Source: Smittium culicis (lineage: Eukaryota > Kickxellomycota > Harpellomycetes > Harpellales > Legeriomycetaceae). From it: DNA of 15,053 bases. Shown here in pieces: positions 1 through 8,158 of this stretch; position 1 is the first letter of the stretch, and the number at the start of each line of letters is the position of its first letter. Both the position numbers and the translations under genes were made by a program. Under the pieces are notes generated by a model. That model did not search any database, had not been told where the DNA came from, and saw only the letters and a program-made list of their open reading frames with translations. Location of the stretch: positions 1-15,053 of the forward strand of contig LSSN01002094.1 of assembly GCA_001970855.1 (NCBI GenBank), given 5' to 3'.

Positions 1-567
1 CCAATATTACTAGGACTCGATGCATGTATGCGTCTAAAGTCAAAGATAAATTATGAAGAGGAAACATATTCCATAAATATCAGGAATAAAAAACACACCT
101 ACCAGTTGTATATCAAGGAAATGCTATCCGATGAATTCGTAGCAAACAAAAATATCGAACCGAGCGAAATCGACGAAAGCGTAACGCTTTTATATACCTC
201 AATTGAATCCGAAATTAGCGAAGCGGTCTATTTAGATCCATCGTTCGTAGAAGTAAGTCCAAAGTCAGAGTTCAAGGAGGATTTAAATAAAAATATAAAC
301 GAGAGTCTAAACCCGTTAGAAAAGGGAAATTTAAAAGGAACTCTGGAAGAGTTCGAAGATATTTTTGCAAAAAACTTAGAATATATCACCGGAATAGTGA
401 ATTCAGACTATACGTTGAAAATTGATGAAGAAACTCCTGTTGGTTCGAAATTACAAAGATATTCGCCGCAGGAGAAAGACATTATTAAAGCAGAAATTTC
501 AGTAATGTTGGAACATGGAATCATCGAAAAATCTACTTCGGAGTGGGTCTCCCCATTCGATTGGTAA
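1..567 (+). pseudogene. pol: Ty3/gypsy pol fragment: protease tail, linker and N-terminal reverse transcriptase
   Basis: Frame 1 is open from the first base. The first codons read ILLGLDA, matching the ILG(M/L)D motif near the end of retropepsin-type proteases. A linker of about 90 residues rich in E, K and N follows. The reverse transcriptase approach comes next: FEDIFAKN near 355-380, then KLQRYSPQEKDIIKAEI and LEHGIIEKSTSEWVSP, the conserved 'palm entry' of Ty3/gypsy enzymes. The frame stops at 565-567, but homologous sequence continues at 555 in frame 3 (IRLVKK), so about one base has been gained or lost near 551-556. The ATG at 28 is internal and is not the real start of the polyprotein. 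Confidence 0.9.
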
Positions 568-1094
568 AAAAATTAAACGGGGAATATAGATTCTGTGTTG
601 ATTATCGTAAAATCAATGCATAGACTAAAAGGGATCATTTCCCATTACCTAGGATTGATGATTGCCTTGATTCGTTATCCAATAAAAAGTATTATACCAC
701 GCTAGATTGTTTCTCGGGATATTGGAAATGTCGAATTTCCGACGAATCAAAAAAATATACTGCGTTTACTTCACCATATGGGGTCTACGAATTCAAAGTC
801 ATGCCATTTGGGTTGACAAATGCCCCCGCACATTTTTCGCGACTCATGGATAAGCTGTTAGCGAATCATTTGATTGATTTTGTAACGGTATATCTAGATG
901 ATATCGCGATTTATTCAAATTCCTTTGACGAGCACTTGGTTCACTTAAAGATCATTTTTAGCATCTTACGTGCTAACAACGTCAAGCTCAAACTTACAAA
1001 GTGTACGTTTGCAGCAACTGAATTTAAGTACCTAGGATTTATAATCAATCGGGAGGGAATACGACCCGAACCAACAAAAGTCGACGCATTATAG
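555..1094 (+). pseudogene. pol: Ty3/gypsy reverse transcriptase core
   Basis: Frame 3 carries the classic reverse transcriptase blocks in order: FCVDYRKINA, FPLPRIDD, TTLDCFSGYW (first catalytic Asp), the MPFGLTNAPAHFSRLM block, and the active site YLDD at 891-902, followed by HLVHLKIIF and the KYLGFIIN block. All catalytic aspartates are present. A TAG at 621-623 sits after KINA, and a second TAG at 1092-1094 separates this part from the connection/RNase H part, which continues in the same frame. An ATG at 801 lies inside the palm domain and is not a start. The enzyme would copy element RNA into DNA in cytoplasmic particles; with these breaks it is presumed inactive. Confidence 0.95.
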
Positions 1095-1700
1095 AACTTG
1101 AAGCAACCGAAAAATGTTTCCGAAGTGCGAAGTCTAATTGGACTATTCTCTTATTTCCGTAGATTTATACCAAACTTCTCGGGAAAAATTAAACCGATTC
1201 AAGAATTGGTCAAGAAGAATTCCCGATTTGAATGGAGCGAGGATTGTACAGAATCATTGAAAGAAATCTCACAAATCCTCTTATCTACTCCGACCCTAAC
1301 TCAACCTGACTTTAATAAAAAAAATTTATTATCCACCGACGCATCCTCATTTGCTGTCGGTGCACTGTTGGAACAAGCAAACGAAAACGGCGAACTCGAG
1401 CCGATTTCATATTATTCAAAAAAACTTGGAGACGCCGAGAGAAATTATTCGGCTTATGAGAAAGAGTGTTTAGCATTGGTGATGGAAATAAAGAACTACC
1501 GTTGTTATTTACGGAATTCTGAGTTCACCGTGTATACTGATAATAGCGCAGTGTCGAGGCTGTATAATAGCGCGGACCCCACAGGGCGCGTCGCCCGCTG
1601 GATTAGCTTTCTCTCCGAATACAAATTCTCTCTACATCATAGGGCCGGCAAGTTCAATCAAGTAGCCGACTATCTATCCAGACCCTTGTTACTATCAACT
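1095..1700 (+). pseudogene. pol: Ty3/gypsy RNase H domain and connection
   Basis: This continues frame 3 directly after the TAG at 1092. The thumb/connection part (RSLIGLFSYFRRFIPNFS) leads into an RNase H domain with all four expected acidic residues: Asp in TDAS at 1338-1340, Glu in YEKE at 1464-1466, Asp in YTDN at 1539-1541 and Asp in VADYLSRP at 1668-1670. The domain removes the RNA strand during reverse transcription. It is intact over its length, so the breaks on either side are probably recent compared with the rest of the window. Confidence 0.93.
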
Positions 1701-2515
1701 AAGGTGGAACACCAGGTTCTACTCGCCGAGGATGTAGAAGTGTCTTGGGAACATATTGTAAAGTTCTTGCAAGGGGATTCAAGTGAAGTTAACCCGAAGG
1801 TAAGACGGCATGCAAGGAAATATATATTAATAAATGCAGATTTATTCAGGAAAGCTAAGAAAGGGTATAGAAAGGTAATAAAAACTATCGAAGATTATAT
1901 GACATCTTGGCCACCCTACATGATAATCGCGGACACTTCCCCTTCAAAACAGTATATGGATATATAAAAAACAGATACTGGCGCCCAAAGCTACCCGTCG
2001 AAGTGAAGCAATATATTCAGTCCTGCAGCTCGTGTCAGAAATATTCTCTCACGAGACCTCGATACACTTTCTATGGACAATCGAGAATCTCCGGGATATT
2101 CGACTCGATTCAGATGGACCATTTGGGCACATTCCCCGAATCAAAGTCAGGAAAAAGGTATATCCTCGTATGCATCGAAAGGTTATCAAGTTACGTTTGG
2201 GCATGGCCAGTATCTGACCAAACTGCATCAGTTACCTGCCAGTGCCTCATGGAGTTAATAGCCACCATCGGGCCTCCTATAACACTCGATTGTGATAACG
2301 CGGGAGGGTTCCAGTCTAATCTACTAAAACAACTTTGCGCAGAAAATAAGATAAGGTTAGAATTTAATGTACCTTATCAACCCGAGTGGCTCGGTGCCAT
2401 CGAAAGGATGAACTCGACGATTCGGTACTCCCTGGCGAGAACATGCGACGGTGAGTATGAGGAATGGAACTTAAAAATACCCGAGGTTCTCACTGGAATT
2501 CGCATGCACACATAG
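1701..2515 (+). pseudogene. pol: Ty3/gypsy integrase: zinc-binding and catalytic domains
   Basis: The start runs in frame 3 to about 1900; homology then continues in frame 2, so roughly one base was gained or lost near 1895-1912. The N-terminal zinc module is visible as HxxxxH (His at 1919-1921 and 1934-1936) and CxxC (Cys at 2024-2026 and 2033-2035). The DDE core has Asp in QMDHLG at 2117-2119, Asp in CDNAGGF at 2294-2296 and Glu in IERMN at 2402-2404. Exactly 35 residues separate the last two, the DD35E spacing of retroviral-type integrases. All catalytic residues are present. A TAG at 2513-2515 interrupts the frame, which continues unchanged after it. Confidence 0.94.
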
Positions 2516-2944
2516 TCGAGGACAGGATATTCGCCCTTCTATCTTCTATTCGGAGTCAAACCTAGACTACCGATTGAAACCGAAGCCCATAGAAACGAAA
2601 ATATAAAGTTAAGAAGAGATGAATTATCCATTTTACCTGCACGAATAGCCGCGTCAATGCAAGATCCTAGAGAATCAACTACGAAACCGACTTTTGAAGT
2701 GGGCAGCATGATTTTGGTCTTTAACGGAAAGCTTCGGAAAAGAAATCCAACATCAAAAACAATGCCTAGGTATGACGGTCCATTCATCATCGAGAAGATT
2801 CAGCCTCACGATCTTTATGTAGTGCGGTCCGAATTGGGCGAGCTTCGTAGTTATCACGTATCGCGCCTGATTAAATTCGTCCCTCGATCGTTGCGAGATC
2901 TTCCTGGGAAAGGGAAGAGTCACTGCATTAATGCATTTATTTGA
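2516..2944 (+). pseudogene. pol: Ty3/gypsy integrase C-terminal region with GPY/F module
   Basis: Frame 2 continues past the TAG with the block TGYSPFYLLFG, which normally follows the integrase core, then a charged helix and a small beta domain with YDGPFIIEKI and SYHVSRLIKFV. This is the GPY/F module of Ty3/gypsy integrases. The polyprotein ends at TGA 2942-2944 with no chromodomain visible after the GPY/F module. The reverse strand across 2539-2790 is also open, but that is a mirror of this gene. Confidence 0.9.
2906..2919 (+). other. possible polypurine tract
   Basis: A run of 14 purines (gggaaagggaagag) lies inside the last codons of pol, where Ty3/gypsy elements prime plus-strand DNA synthesis just upstream of the 3' LTR. 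The position fits, but the LTR edge that should follow is not sharply visible. Confidence 0.4.
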
Positions 2945-2973
2945 CGGCTGCCTACATAAATATTAGGATCAAC

Positions 2974-3004
2974 GCATGCATACATTAATTAATGTATGTC
3001 ATGC
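2974..3004. repeat. 20-bp perfect palindrome with extended arms
   Basis: catacattaattaatgtatg at 2979-2998 is its own reverse complement. Flanking gcatg (2974-2978) and catgc (3000-3004) extend the arms with one unpaired base at 2999. A smaller perfect palindrome, tgcattaatgca, lies at 2924-2935. Confidence 0.85.
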
Positions 3005-3051
3005 AGATCTAAATGTTTATCTCTCGAATTTATGTATAATGTATATTTTAT

Positions 3052-3077
3052 AGTAAGTACTATTAATGGTACTTACT
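3052..3077. repeat. inverted repeat, 9-bp arms, 8-base loop
   Basis: Arms agtaagtac (3052-3060) and gtacttact (3069-3077) are exact reverse complements around tattaatg. It lies upstream of the TATA-like box of the candidate LTR. Confidence 0.8.
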
Positions 3078-3205
3078 CCAGTTTATATAATTTAAAGTAT
3101 AAAAAGAGGTGATTTTCCCCTTTATTGAAGTAAAAAAAAGGAAAAAAACTGGAATAAAATAAAATCACTTCACGAACTCAATTAACCAATTACAAAAAAT
3201 TTTAT

Positions 3206-3890
3206 TACAGGTACTGTCTAAAAAAAGCACTTGGAAAAACTGGAATTTCATTGGATAGCAGTAAATCAAAGGACAAGATATCCAAAATCCAAAATTGGGC
3301 TATTATCAGAAAAATAAAAAACAAAGGTAATTGGATAGGCTTGCAGGAGACATACCCAGATCAGAGACAGGGTCTCCAAGACATTGAGAAAATGAGAATG
3401 GGCAGATATTGTATTTCCCAGAGCCTATCCAACACCAAAATAATAAAAGAAAAATAAATAATATTTTTTGCCTGCTGCAAACTCAGAAAATCAGAGACTG
3501 CAGATCACATATTTTTAGACTGCGCCATGTGGTACAGAGTACGGAAAAAAACTATCGTCCGGTTTACTCCAGCTACGATCGGCATTATTACTAATTATTT
3601 GTTATCAAATTCTAATGAAACCCGGTTGTGACTAGTTAGAAAACTCCTTGGGGTGGAGGGGGTCTAAAAATGTTTTAAGCCAGCTCCGCGCCGACGCCGC
3701 TGATCAAATTTATGAGCTGGAAACAGCCAAATTTTTGGACGACATCCGTTTTTCCAGATCACTTATACTAGAAAGTATAAATAATTTACCAGCCCCCTTG
3801 AACCAATTCCTGGTGATGTATGGAGCTGTTAGAGAGGCGGAGGGGAGTCGGATCAAATCTTTTTTGATAAACTTTTTTACCTTTTCTTAA
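3206..3890 (+). pseudogene. C-terminal part of a LINE-like (non-LTR) retrotransposon ORF
   Basis: Frame 2 reads through from about 3206 (in fact open from 3158) to TGA 3629, with a single TAA at 3455. Homology then passes to frame 3 near 3650 and ends at TAA 3888-3890. Residues at 3473-3532 read CCKLRKSETADHIFLDCAMW, a cysteine/histidine knuckle like that found behind the reverse transcriptase in many non-LTR elements: Cys at 3473 and 3476, His at 3506, Cys at 3521. The last third has KFLDDIRFSRSLILESINN and ends GAVREAEGSRIK. Reverse transcriptase and endonuclease are missing, as in a 5'-truncated insertion. The non-LTR assignment rests on the knuckle, the poly(A) and two further copies of the 3' end in this window. 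Confidence 0.7.
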
Positions 3891-3967
3891 CATTTTTATA
3901 AATTTTAAAATCAGTTTTTAAATTTTTTTATTTATGTTGAATTAAATCCTTTTGAAAAAAAAAAAAA
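3891..3967 (+). other. LINE copy 1: 3' untranslated tail and poly(A)
   Basis: An AT-rich tail follows the stop codon and ends in 13 consecutive A (3955-3967) after cctttt(g). It aligns loosely with the tails of the copies at 9408 and 15053, which share a better-kept ttaataaa..ctctgagac end. The poly(A) directly abuts the terminal repeat of the DIRS-like element. Confidence 0.6.
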
Positions 3968-4078
3968 TATTAGTTTATATTATACGATGAGAGAAGGTAT
4001 ATTAAGTGTCACCATCTTTTTGATAAAAATAAACCGAAAATTAAAAACCAATAAAAGTAAAGTGAATAAAATGAACCA
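3968..4078 (+). repeat. inverted terminal repeat A of the DIRS-like element
   Basis: Bases 4022-4056 match the reverse complement of 8061-8095 at 33 of 35 positions, with differences only at the eighth and twenty-eighth bases. Weaker similarity runs outward (attaagtgt, gagag, attatac) and inward (gaat.aaatgaa). The outer edge is set here by the LINE poly(A); the inner edge is approximate. Confidence 0.8.
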
Positions 4079-4270
4079 ATAAAAATTTTTACAGTATATA
4101 ATGTTAAAAAAACGTCAGTGCTAACCTTACCAACATACGATAAAGGTAAAATGGGAACGGTGCACGAGAAACGATTTATCTTCTGCCATTTACTAAAATA
4201 AACTAATCAAGCTCTAAAGCACTAGATAATTTTAAAATTAAACTTTAGAAAGGATATTTATGAGCTACTG
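4079..4270. other. non-coding 3' part of the DIRS-like element
   Basis: No coding signal is seen between the recombinase end and repeat A. In DIRS-1 this position holds an internal region complementary to the element ends. The only hint here is gctctaaag at 4209-4217, matching nine bases of the outer arm sequence at 8420-8428; this could be chance. Confidence 0.3.
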
Positions 4271-5300
4271 AAAAATATAAAATCGATTCCTCCAATTTAT
4301 TCAAAGAATTTCAGGAGATTTGATATTTGTATCGAAGTTTATATAGTTTGACCAAAATTCATGCGCAGCAAAATCAGCCGATATCCTGTCGATTTTATCT
4401 AGATTTGTTTCGATCGCTCTGTCCTTCAGTTTCGTCGTACCTAAATAGAGGAATATTAAGTCAAAAATCGACCTAATATGCCTCGTAATGTTATCACAGA
4501 TAAATTCTTTGATTTATCATTAATAAATCTCATCATATTATTTATTAACAACTTTATTCTTTTTATTATGCGATTTATGATAAGAATAAGATGTCATATT
4601 TTCCTAATATACTCTAAATTCAATTAATTGAGCATAATATCGGGTAGGCGATTGAAGCTATTTTACATGGCTTCTCGATTTCTCTATATTATTATATAAA
4701 TAAATTTTCCGTGAAAATAAATTATTGATTGGTTTACCTGATCGATTCTCTTTGGGCGCAACTATAACTATTTTTAACACACCTTGGCCAATTCTGGTGC
4801 AAACATCTTAACTATGATGAATATCGCTAGCCTTTAGAAATCCTATGATGGGAAGAAGCTAAGATAAATTTGAAGTTAGTTGTTTGATTGGAATTTTGGG
4901 TGCGGGTCTCCATTGCCTAAATTTATTCAGAATCGGTGAAATATCAACAGAACTAACAGAATATCTGATCCATACATCAGTCAATTCCTTTTTGAACTTG
5001 GCGAACATTTGACTGTTTGATAACTCAAATTGATTATCAGATGAATTTAACAGTGATGATTTATAAATCTTTATGGAACCTGACTTCAGTTTTTCAAAGA
5101 CGTAAATTTACTATATACAGTTGATTATTTGGGGCGGGTAAATGGGCTTTGATATCTAATTTGGTGATAAAGCTGTCTAGAAAGCGCTGAATAACAGAAA
5201 TATATCTGGATCGACGCAGTACATATATTTTTTTTGAATGAATATTATCGACTGAACAAATGACGAGGATTTTGTCTTTGAGGTAACTCATTTGATCTTT
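4270..5300 (-). pseudogene. DIRS-type tyrosine recombinase
   Basis: The minus strand reads an N-terminal core-binding part at 5291-5094 (YISVIQRFLDSFITKLDIKA), then at 5098-4741 a part with KSGSIKIYKSSLL, DISPILNKF and LLPIIGFLKASDI. The last motif matches the first catalytic-arginine box of DIRS recombinases, with Lys at 4834-4832 where Arg is expected. Further on come KDRAIET (Arg at 4420-4418) and SADFAAHEFWSNY, holding the HxxW box (His at 4363-4361, Trp at 4354-4352). The expected catalytic Tyr shortly after appears as Asn at 4327-4325 in FDTN. The enzyme would integrate circular element DNA by strand exchange. With two catalytic residues changed plus stops and frame changes, it is dead. 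Confidence 0.72.
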
Positions 5301-5519
5301 TATTCCATCAAGCGCTTTTTCTTGTTTTCCAAAAGTGGTTATTCTCTACTTTTCGGGCCTGGGACTACTGTCGTTGCTTGAAATAACAGTGAATTAGATA
5401 CGGAGAGTGAAATCAGAACCGGAAACAATGAGACTGATTTCCTCATCGGTGTCGCTAATTCAATTTTGATCCTTTTTTTGCGCGTTTTCTGCACGTTCTG
5501 TACAATAAAATTTTATAGC

Positions 5520-6010
5520 GGGAAATCTAATAGATTTTTGAGCTCTGAAGAATTGGAGACCACAGCATTCTATACCAGATCAATTTTTCCGTAAACCTGA
5601 TGAAATTTTTCTTCACTTTCTATTCCTGGTGAGAAGAAATTAGATCCAAGTCGTGGTTGTCGTAAACCGTGTTCATTTTTTCAATTTTCTGTTAATCCAA
5701 GATCATTTGTTTTGAACAGTCAGTCTTCTCGGTGCGTTTTCTGAGATCTGAACTGATGTGGAATAGTTCATATGTGGTCTAGTGTAAGTCTTCAATCAGT
5801 GTGCTCAGATTTTCTTTGAAATTCAAAGTAGTTCAATGAAGTTGTTCCTATGAATTTTTCACATACGCGAATGTGGTTGTGCTGTCTGAATAGATTAGCA
5901 CTGAAAATATTACCAATATTCTGTGTATGACATCATATAGTTCTTTCAGTAGTTCCTTTTCATTTTGCGGGAAACTTTACTTGCGTCAACATAAATGATC
6001 TTGAGTAAGT
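5520..6010 (-). pseudogene. DIRS-like RNase H and following linker
   Basis: IIYVDASK at 5999-5976 has the first RNase H aspartate (5987-5985). A shifted frame then gives QNEKELLKELYDVI, matching the Glu-containing NEKELL helix of DIRS RNase H, and RQHNHIRVCEKFIGTTS, which lines up with the SDN...I..GGTTS block; the usual Asp is not kept there. Downstream, about 5700-5520, PRLGSNFFSP and SSELKNLLDFPL resemble the linker between RNase H and recombinase in these elements. The linker is the least certain part. Confidence 0.6.
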
Positions 6011-7060
6011 CTGTTGACCGACCAAAACCCCTCATGTTGAGCCGCTAAAGTCTGTGAACATCTTTAATACTGGATTTTCTGGAAATAAAGATAAAAAATT
6101 CTAAGGCTGCAGTTGGTTCTTCCAGAAAATTGGGTACTAGACAGCTTGATTATTTAATATTTTTGTCAACTTATATTATTTCGCAGCTGGCATGGAATAT
6201 TTTTTGATATACATAATCGAAGCTGTATCAGGCGGCACGAAAGAATATCTACTGATATCTACCGTGTTTTACCGATAAAAATCGCCAGAATTATCGATTT
6301 CTATTTGAAATTGTTCAGAAATTTTCCTGCTTAGCGTCTCAGATCACGTATTTAGACCGATTTTACCTTCAGAAACATATACCTTGTTTTTATTTACATA
6401 ACCGGATGTGAAATAGACAGGAGTGGTGATCTTTAATCCGAGCTCTAGGAGCTTGGAGTATAATTAGAGTATAATCATCGCACAAGCCCTGTTGGAATCT
6501 CATATGGTCAAAATTAGTTTAATTAAGCTGAAATTTGCACCCCTTAGAGTATTATTCATTTTAAAACCAGACGCAGGATATTGGAGAAAACAAATGTGCT
6601 CAGCGATAGACCGAATTTTAGGACACGGAACTGAAAAAATAGGTTTATCTAGTGAAAAAAAGGTAGTTGCATCACTTCTTGTTATCAAGATGTGCACGAA
6701 GGCATTCTGAAGTTCTAAGAATCCGATATAATCATTTCTTTATACCATGCATAAGATTGAAGCCAGAGTATCCATCTCGAATTTTACATTTTTACGTGTA
6801 GTTTGAGCTTTCGGTCGTCCAAGAATGTTATGAGAATTTCAGTATTGATCGTGTTATTGAAAAGCTAGCTGAATAAACATGGGTTATTAGTTTGAATTGT
6901 CGTATCGGAAGACCTTTATATCAGAGCAAGAGATTATGGGTCCTTGAAGGGAATTCTGACTGTAATCATATCTATTTCCCGAGCCCATTGAATTTCATCA
7001 GTCTAGACCATTCCGAACTGAAAATAGAGATGTTTCTCCATATTTGGGAGCCTTTCTAGG
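6010..7060 (-). pseudogene. DIRS-like reverse transcriptase
   Basis: Motifs follow the expected order over several frames. VRIPFKDP (about 6950) recalls the entry motif. EMDTLASIL at 6778 is followed by GFLELQNAFVHI, which is the SLDL.DAF box with Asp changed to Glu. FGLSLSTFVFSNIL at 6615-6575 is the LPFGLS.AP block. GVQISA then leads into the YLDD site at 6525-6514, here ruined by stop codons and Asn. YSKLLELGLKI, GYVNKNK, and IILAIFIGKTR with a RLIQLRLCISKN block complete the thumb/connection as in DIRS elements. The plus-strand open frame at 6492-6710 is a mirror of this region. Enzymatic activity is excluded by the lost catalytic aspartates. Confidence 0.72.
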
Positions 7061-7883
7061 TCTCTATTGAGATACCTTTCCACGGCTTAGACGTCACCCG
7101 AGAAAATTTTACTTTAGTCGAAGGTTTTTTTTTGATTTTAAACAGCTTTCGCGGTAGTTGAATCATTGATGATCTGCGCTTTAATTATGCTTCTTCTGCT
7201 CGAATTCACGATTTTTGAGATCTAAAACGCTTGGAAAATTGTTGGAAATTTTGAAGCTTTGCTACTGGATTTTTAGAAATGAGAGTGTCAACGTCTTTTG
7301 GTTCGTCAGAGGATCTGAATCTGGGTTTTCGGGATTTTTATGTTTATCTAGAAGTTCGATCCCTTATTGAGGTTATAATATCATGCTTAGGCTACTGTAG
7401 CGGTCACTTCAGATAATGAGCTCTTGTAATTCTCAAAAAAGTGGCTTCTGAATCCCCAAAGGTTTTGATTTCAGGATTTCCTTGAATTTTTAAATGAGAA
7501 AAGTAGTAATTCGATCTGTTTTCTTAAGCCAGAGCCAATTTAATTTCAAATAGGGCCGTTTCAGCTTCTTCACCAGTATCAATGCTGATCCTATCAGTTG
7601 AGATTGTTATATTTCATTGAACCAGTTCTTGAGAAAGAATTATTGAAATATTGTGTTCTTCTTCTATTAGAGGTGAGCGAAAAAAGTATTCTTCAATTGA
7701 TGATAGTACCTTAGGCAGTACATGGTAAGCTGCAAAGTCTGTCTCTGGGATACTGGTTGTGAGTTAAGGGTCCAATGTTTCCTGGTATCTTTCATTTTCG
7801 CGAATGAGTTTTTGTATAAGTTCTTTCAACAGCTTTACTTGATTTTTTATTTCTGAAAATTTAGTTTCAGTTATTTGACCCAT
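7060..7883 (-). pseudogene. DIRS-like gag region
   Basis: An ATG at 7883-7881 opens a frame beginning MGQITETKFSEIKNQVKLLK, with a predicted coiled-coil-like helix, and closes at TAA 7766-7764. The same frame continues through TGA 7616-7614, TAA 7526-7524 and TGA 7406-7404. Between these stops it reads LPKVLSSIEEYFFRSPL (7718-7668), then ETALFEIKLALA and NYYFSHLKIQ. The FFRSPL box followed by a LA....(D/N)YY.H helix is what I remember from gag-like proteins of fungal DIRS elements; this is from memory and unverified. After 7400 the frame decays. The start is supported by its position 178 bases inside repeat B. Confidence 0.55.
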
Positions 7884-8039
7884 CTTTAATACTTGAAAGA
7901 AATAAAGCTTCAATTATTCATATGTATAAAAAGTTTTAAAAATTGAAAATATTTATGCTGGTAGAGTATCTTTGCGAAAGAAAAGTTGCTAATGTTAACA
8001 AAATTGTTTAATTTACTGTTTATACCATTAAACGTTTTA
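7884..8039 (-). promoter_or_regulatory. leader between terminal repeat B and the gag-like start
   Basis: This AT-rich stretch precedes the gag-like ATG in the element's own direction. DIRS promoters lie in or next to the terminal repeat, so transcription may have started near here. No specific promoter motif stands out. Confidence 0.25.
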
Positions 8040-8152
8040 ATATTTCATTTAATTCTCTAATTTTATTAGTTTTTAATTTTCGGTTTACTTTTATCCGATA
8101 ATATTTCAACACTTAATATTTATCCTCTCTGGAGTATAATTTTATAATTAAC
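8040..8152 (-). repeat. inverted terminal repeat B of the DIRS-like element
   Basis: The reverse complement of 8061-8095 matches 4022-4056 at 33 of 35 bases. Similarity continues outward through acacttaat (8109-8117), ctctc and gtataat, and inward through ttcattt.attc. It marks the 5' side of the element in the direction of its genes. Confidence 0.8.
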
Positions 8153-8158
8153 CGAAAT

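Larger units (their letters stand above)
1..2944 (+). mobile_element. Ty3/gypsy LTR retrotransposon, pol region, 5'-truncated by the window and inactivated
   Basis: The domain order protease end, reverse transcriptase, RNase H, integrase with GPY/F module is that of Ty3/gypsy (Metaviridae-type) retrotransposons. The reading frame starts in frame 1, moves to frame 3 near 555 and to frame 2 near 1900. In-frame TAG codons lie at 621-623, 1092-1094 and 2513-2515. Gag, most of the protease and the 5' LTR lie outside the window. Apart from these five lesions the domains are well preserved, so this is the least decayed element of the window. Family assignment is firm; the exact clade is not determined. 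Confidence 0.95.
2920..3209 (+). other. candidate 3' LTR of the gypsy element
   Basis: The stretch follows the purine tract and ends in ttattaca, in keeping with LTRs that end in CA. It holds a TATA-like TATAAAAA at 3098-3105 and an AATAAA at 3153-3158, the order expected for U3 promoter and R polyadenylation signal. No second LTR is in the window for comparison, so both edges are guesses. Part of the right side could instead belong to the LINE fragment that follows. Confidence 0.35.
3968..8152 (-). mobile_element. DIRS-like tyrosine-recombinase retroelement, degenerate
   Basis: On the minus strand, between two inverted terminal repeats, lie in order: a gag-like region, a reverse transcriptase, an RNase H and a tyrosine recombinase. 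That gene set and the inverted (not direct) terminal repeats define DIRS-type elements, which join their DNA circle to the genome with a recombinase and lack a DDE integrase. The total of about 4.2 kb is near the usual DIRS size. Many stops and frame changes break the coding regions; the longest open pieces are about 65 codons (5094-5291 and 6500-6697). The interval is visibly less AT-rich than its flanks, as expected for former coding DNA. Domain calls are by eye from motif order. Confidence 0.75.

Noticed and set aside
2032..2258. Two 61-codon plus-strand frames
   Set aside because: They overlap the integrase core in the wrong frames and show no motif; shadows.
2539..2790. 83-codon open frame on the minus strand
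   Set aside because: It is antisense to the integrase C-terminal region, whose conserved motifs are on the plus strand; a mirror frame.
3409..3594. 61-codon plus-strand frame beginning MYFPEPIQ
   Set aside because: It lies in a different frame from the zinc-knuckle-bearing LINE ORF that covers the same bases.
6492..6710. 72-codon plus-strand open frame
   Set aside because: It is the mirror of the DIRS-like reverse transcriptase, whose FGLS and YLDD-equivalent blocks lie on the minus strand here.
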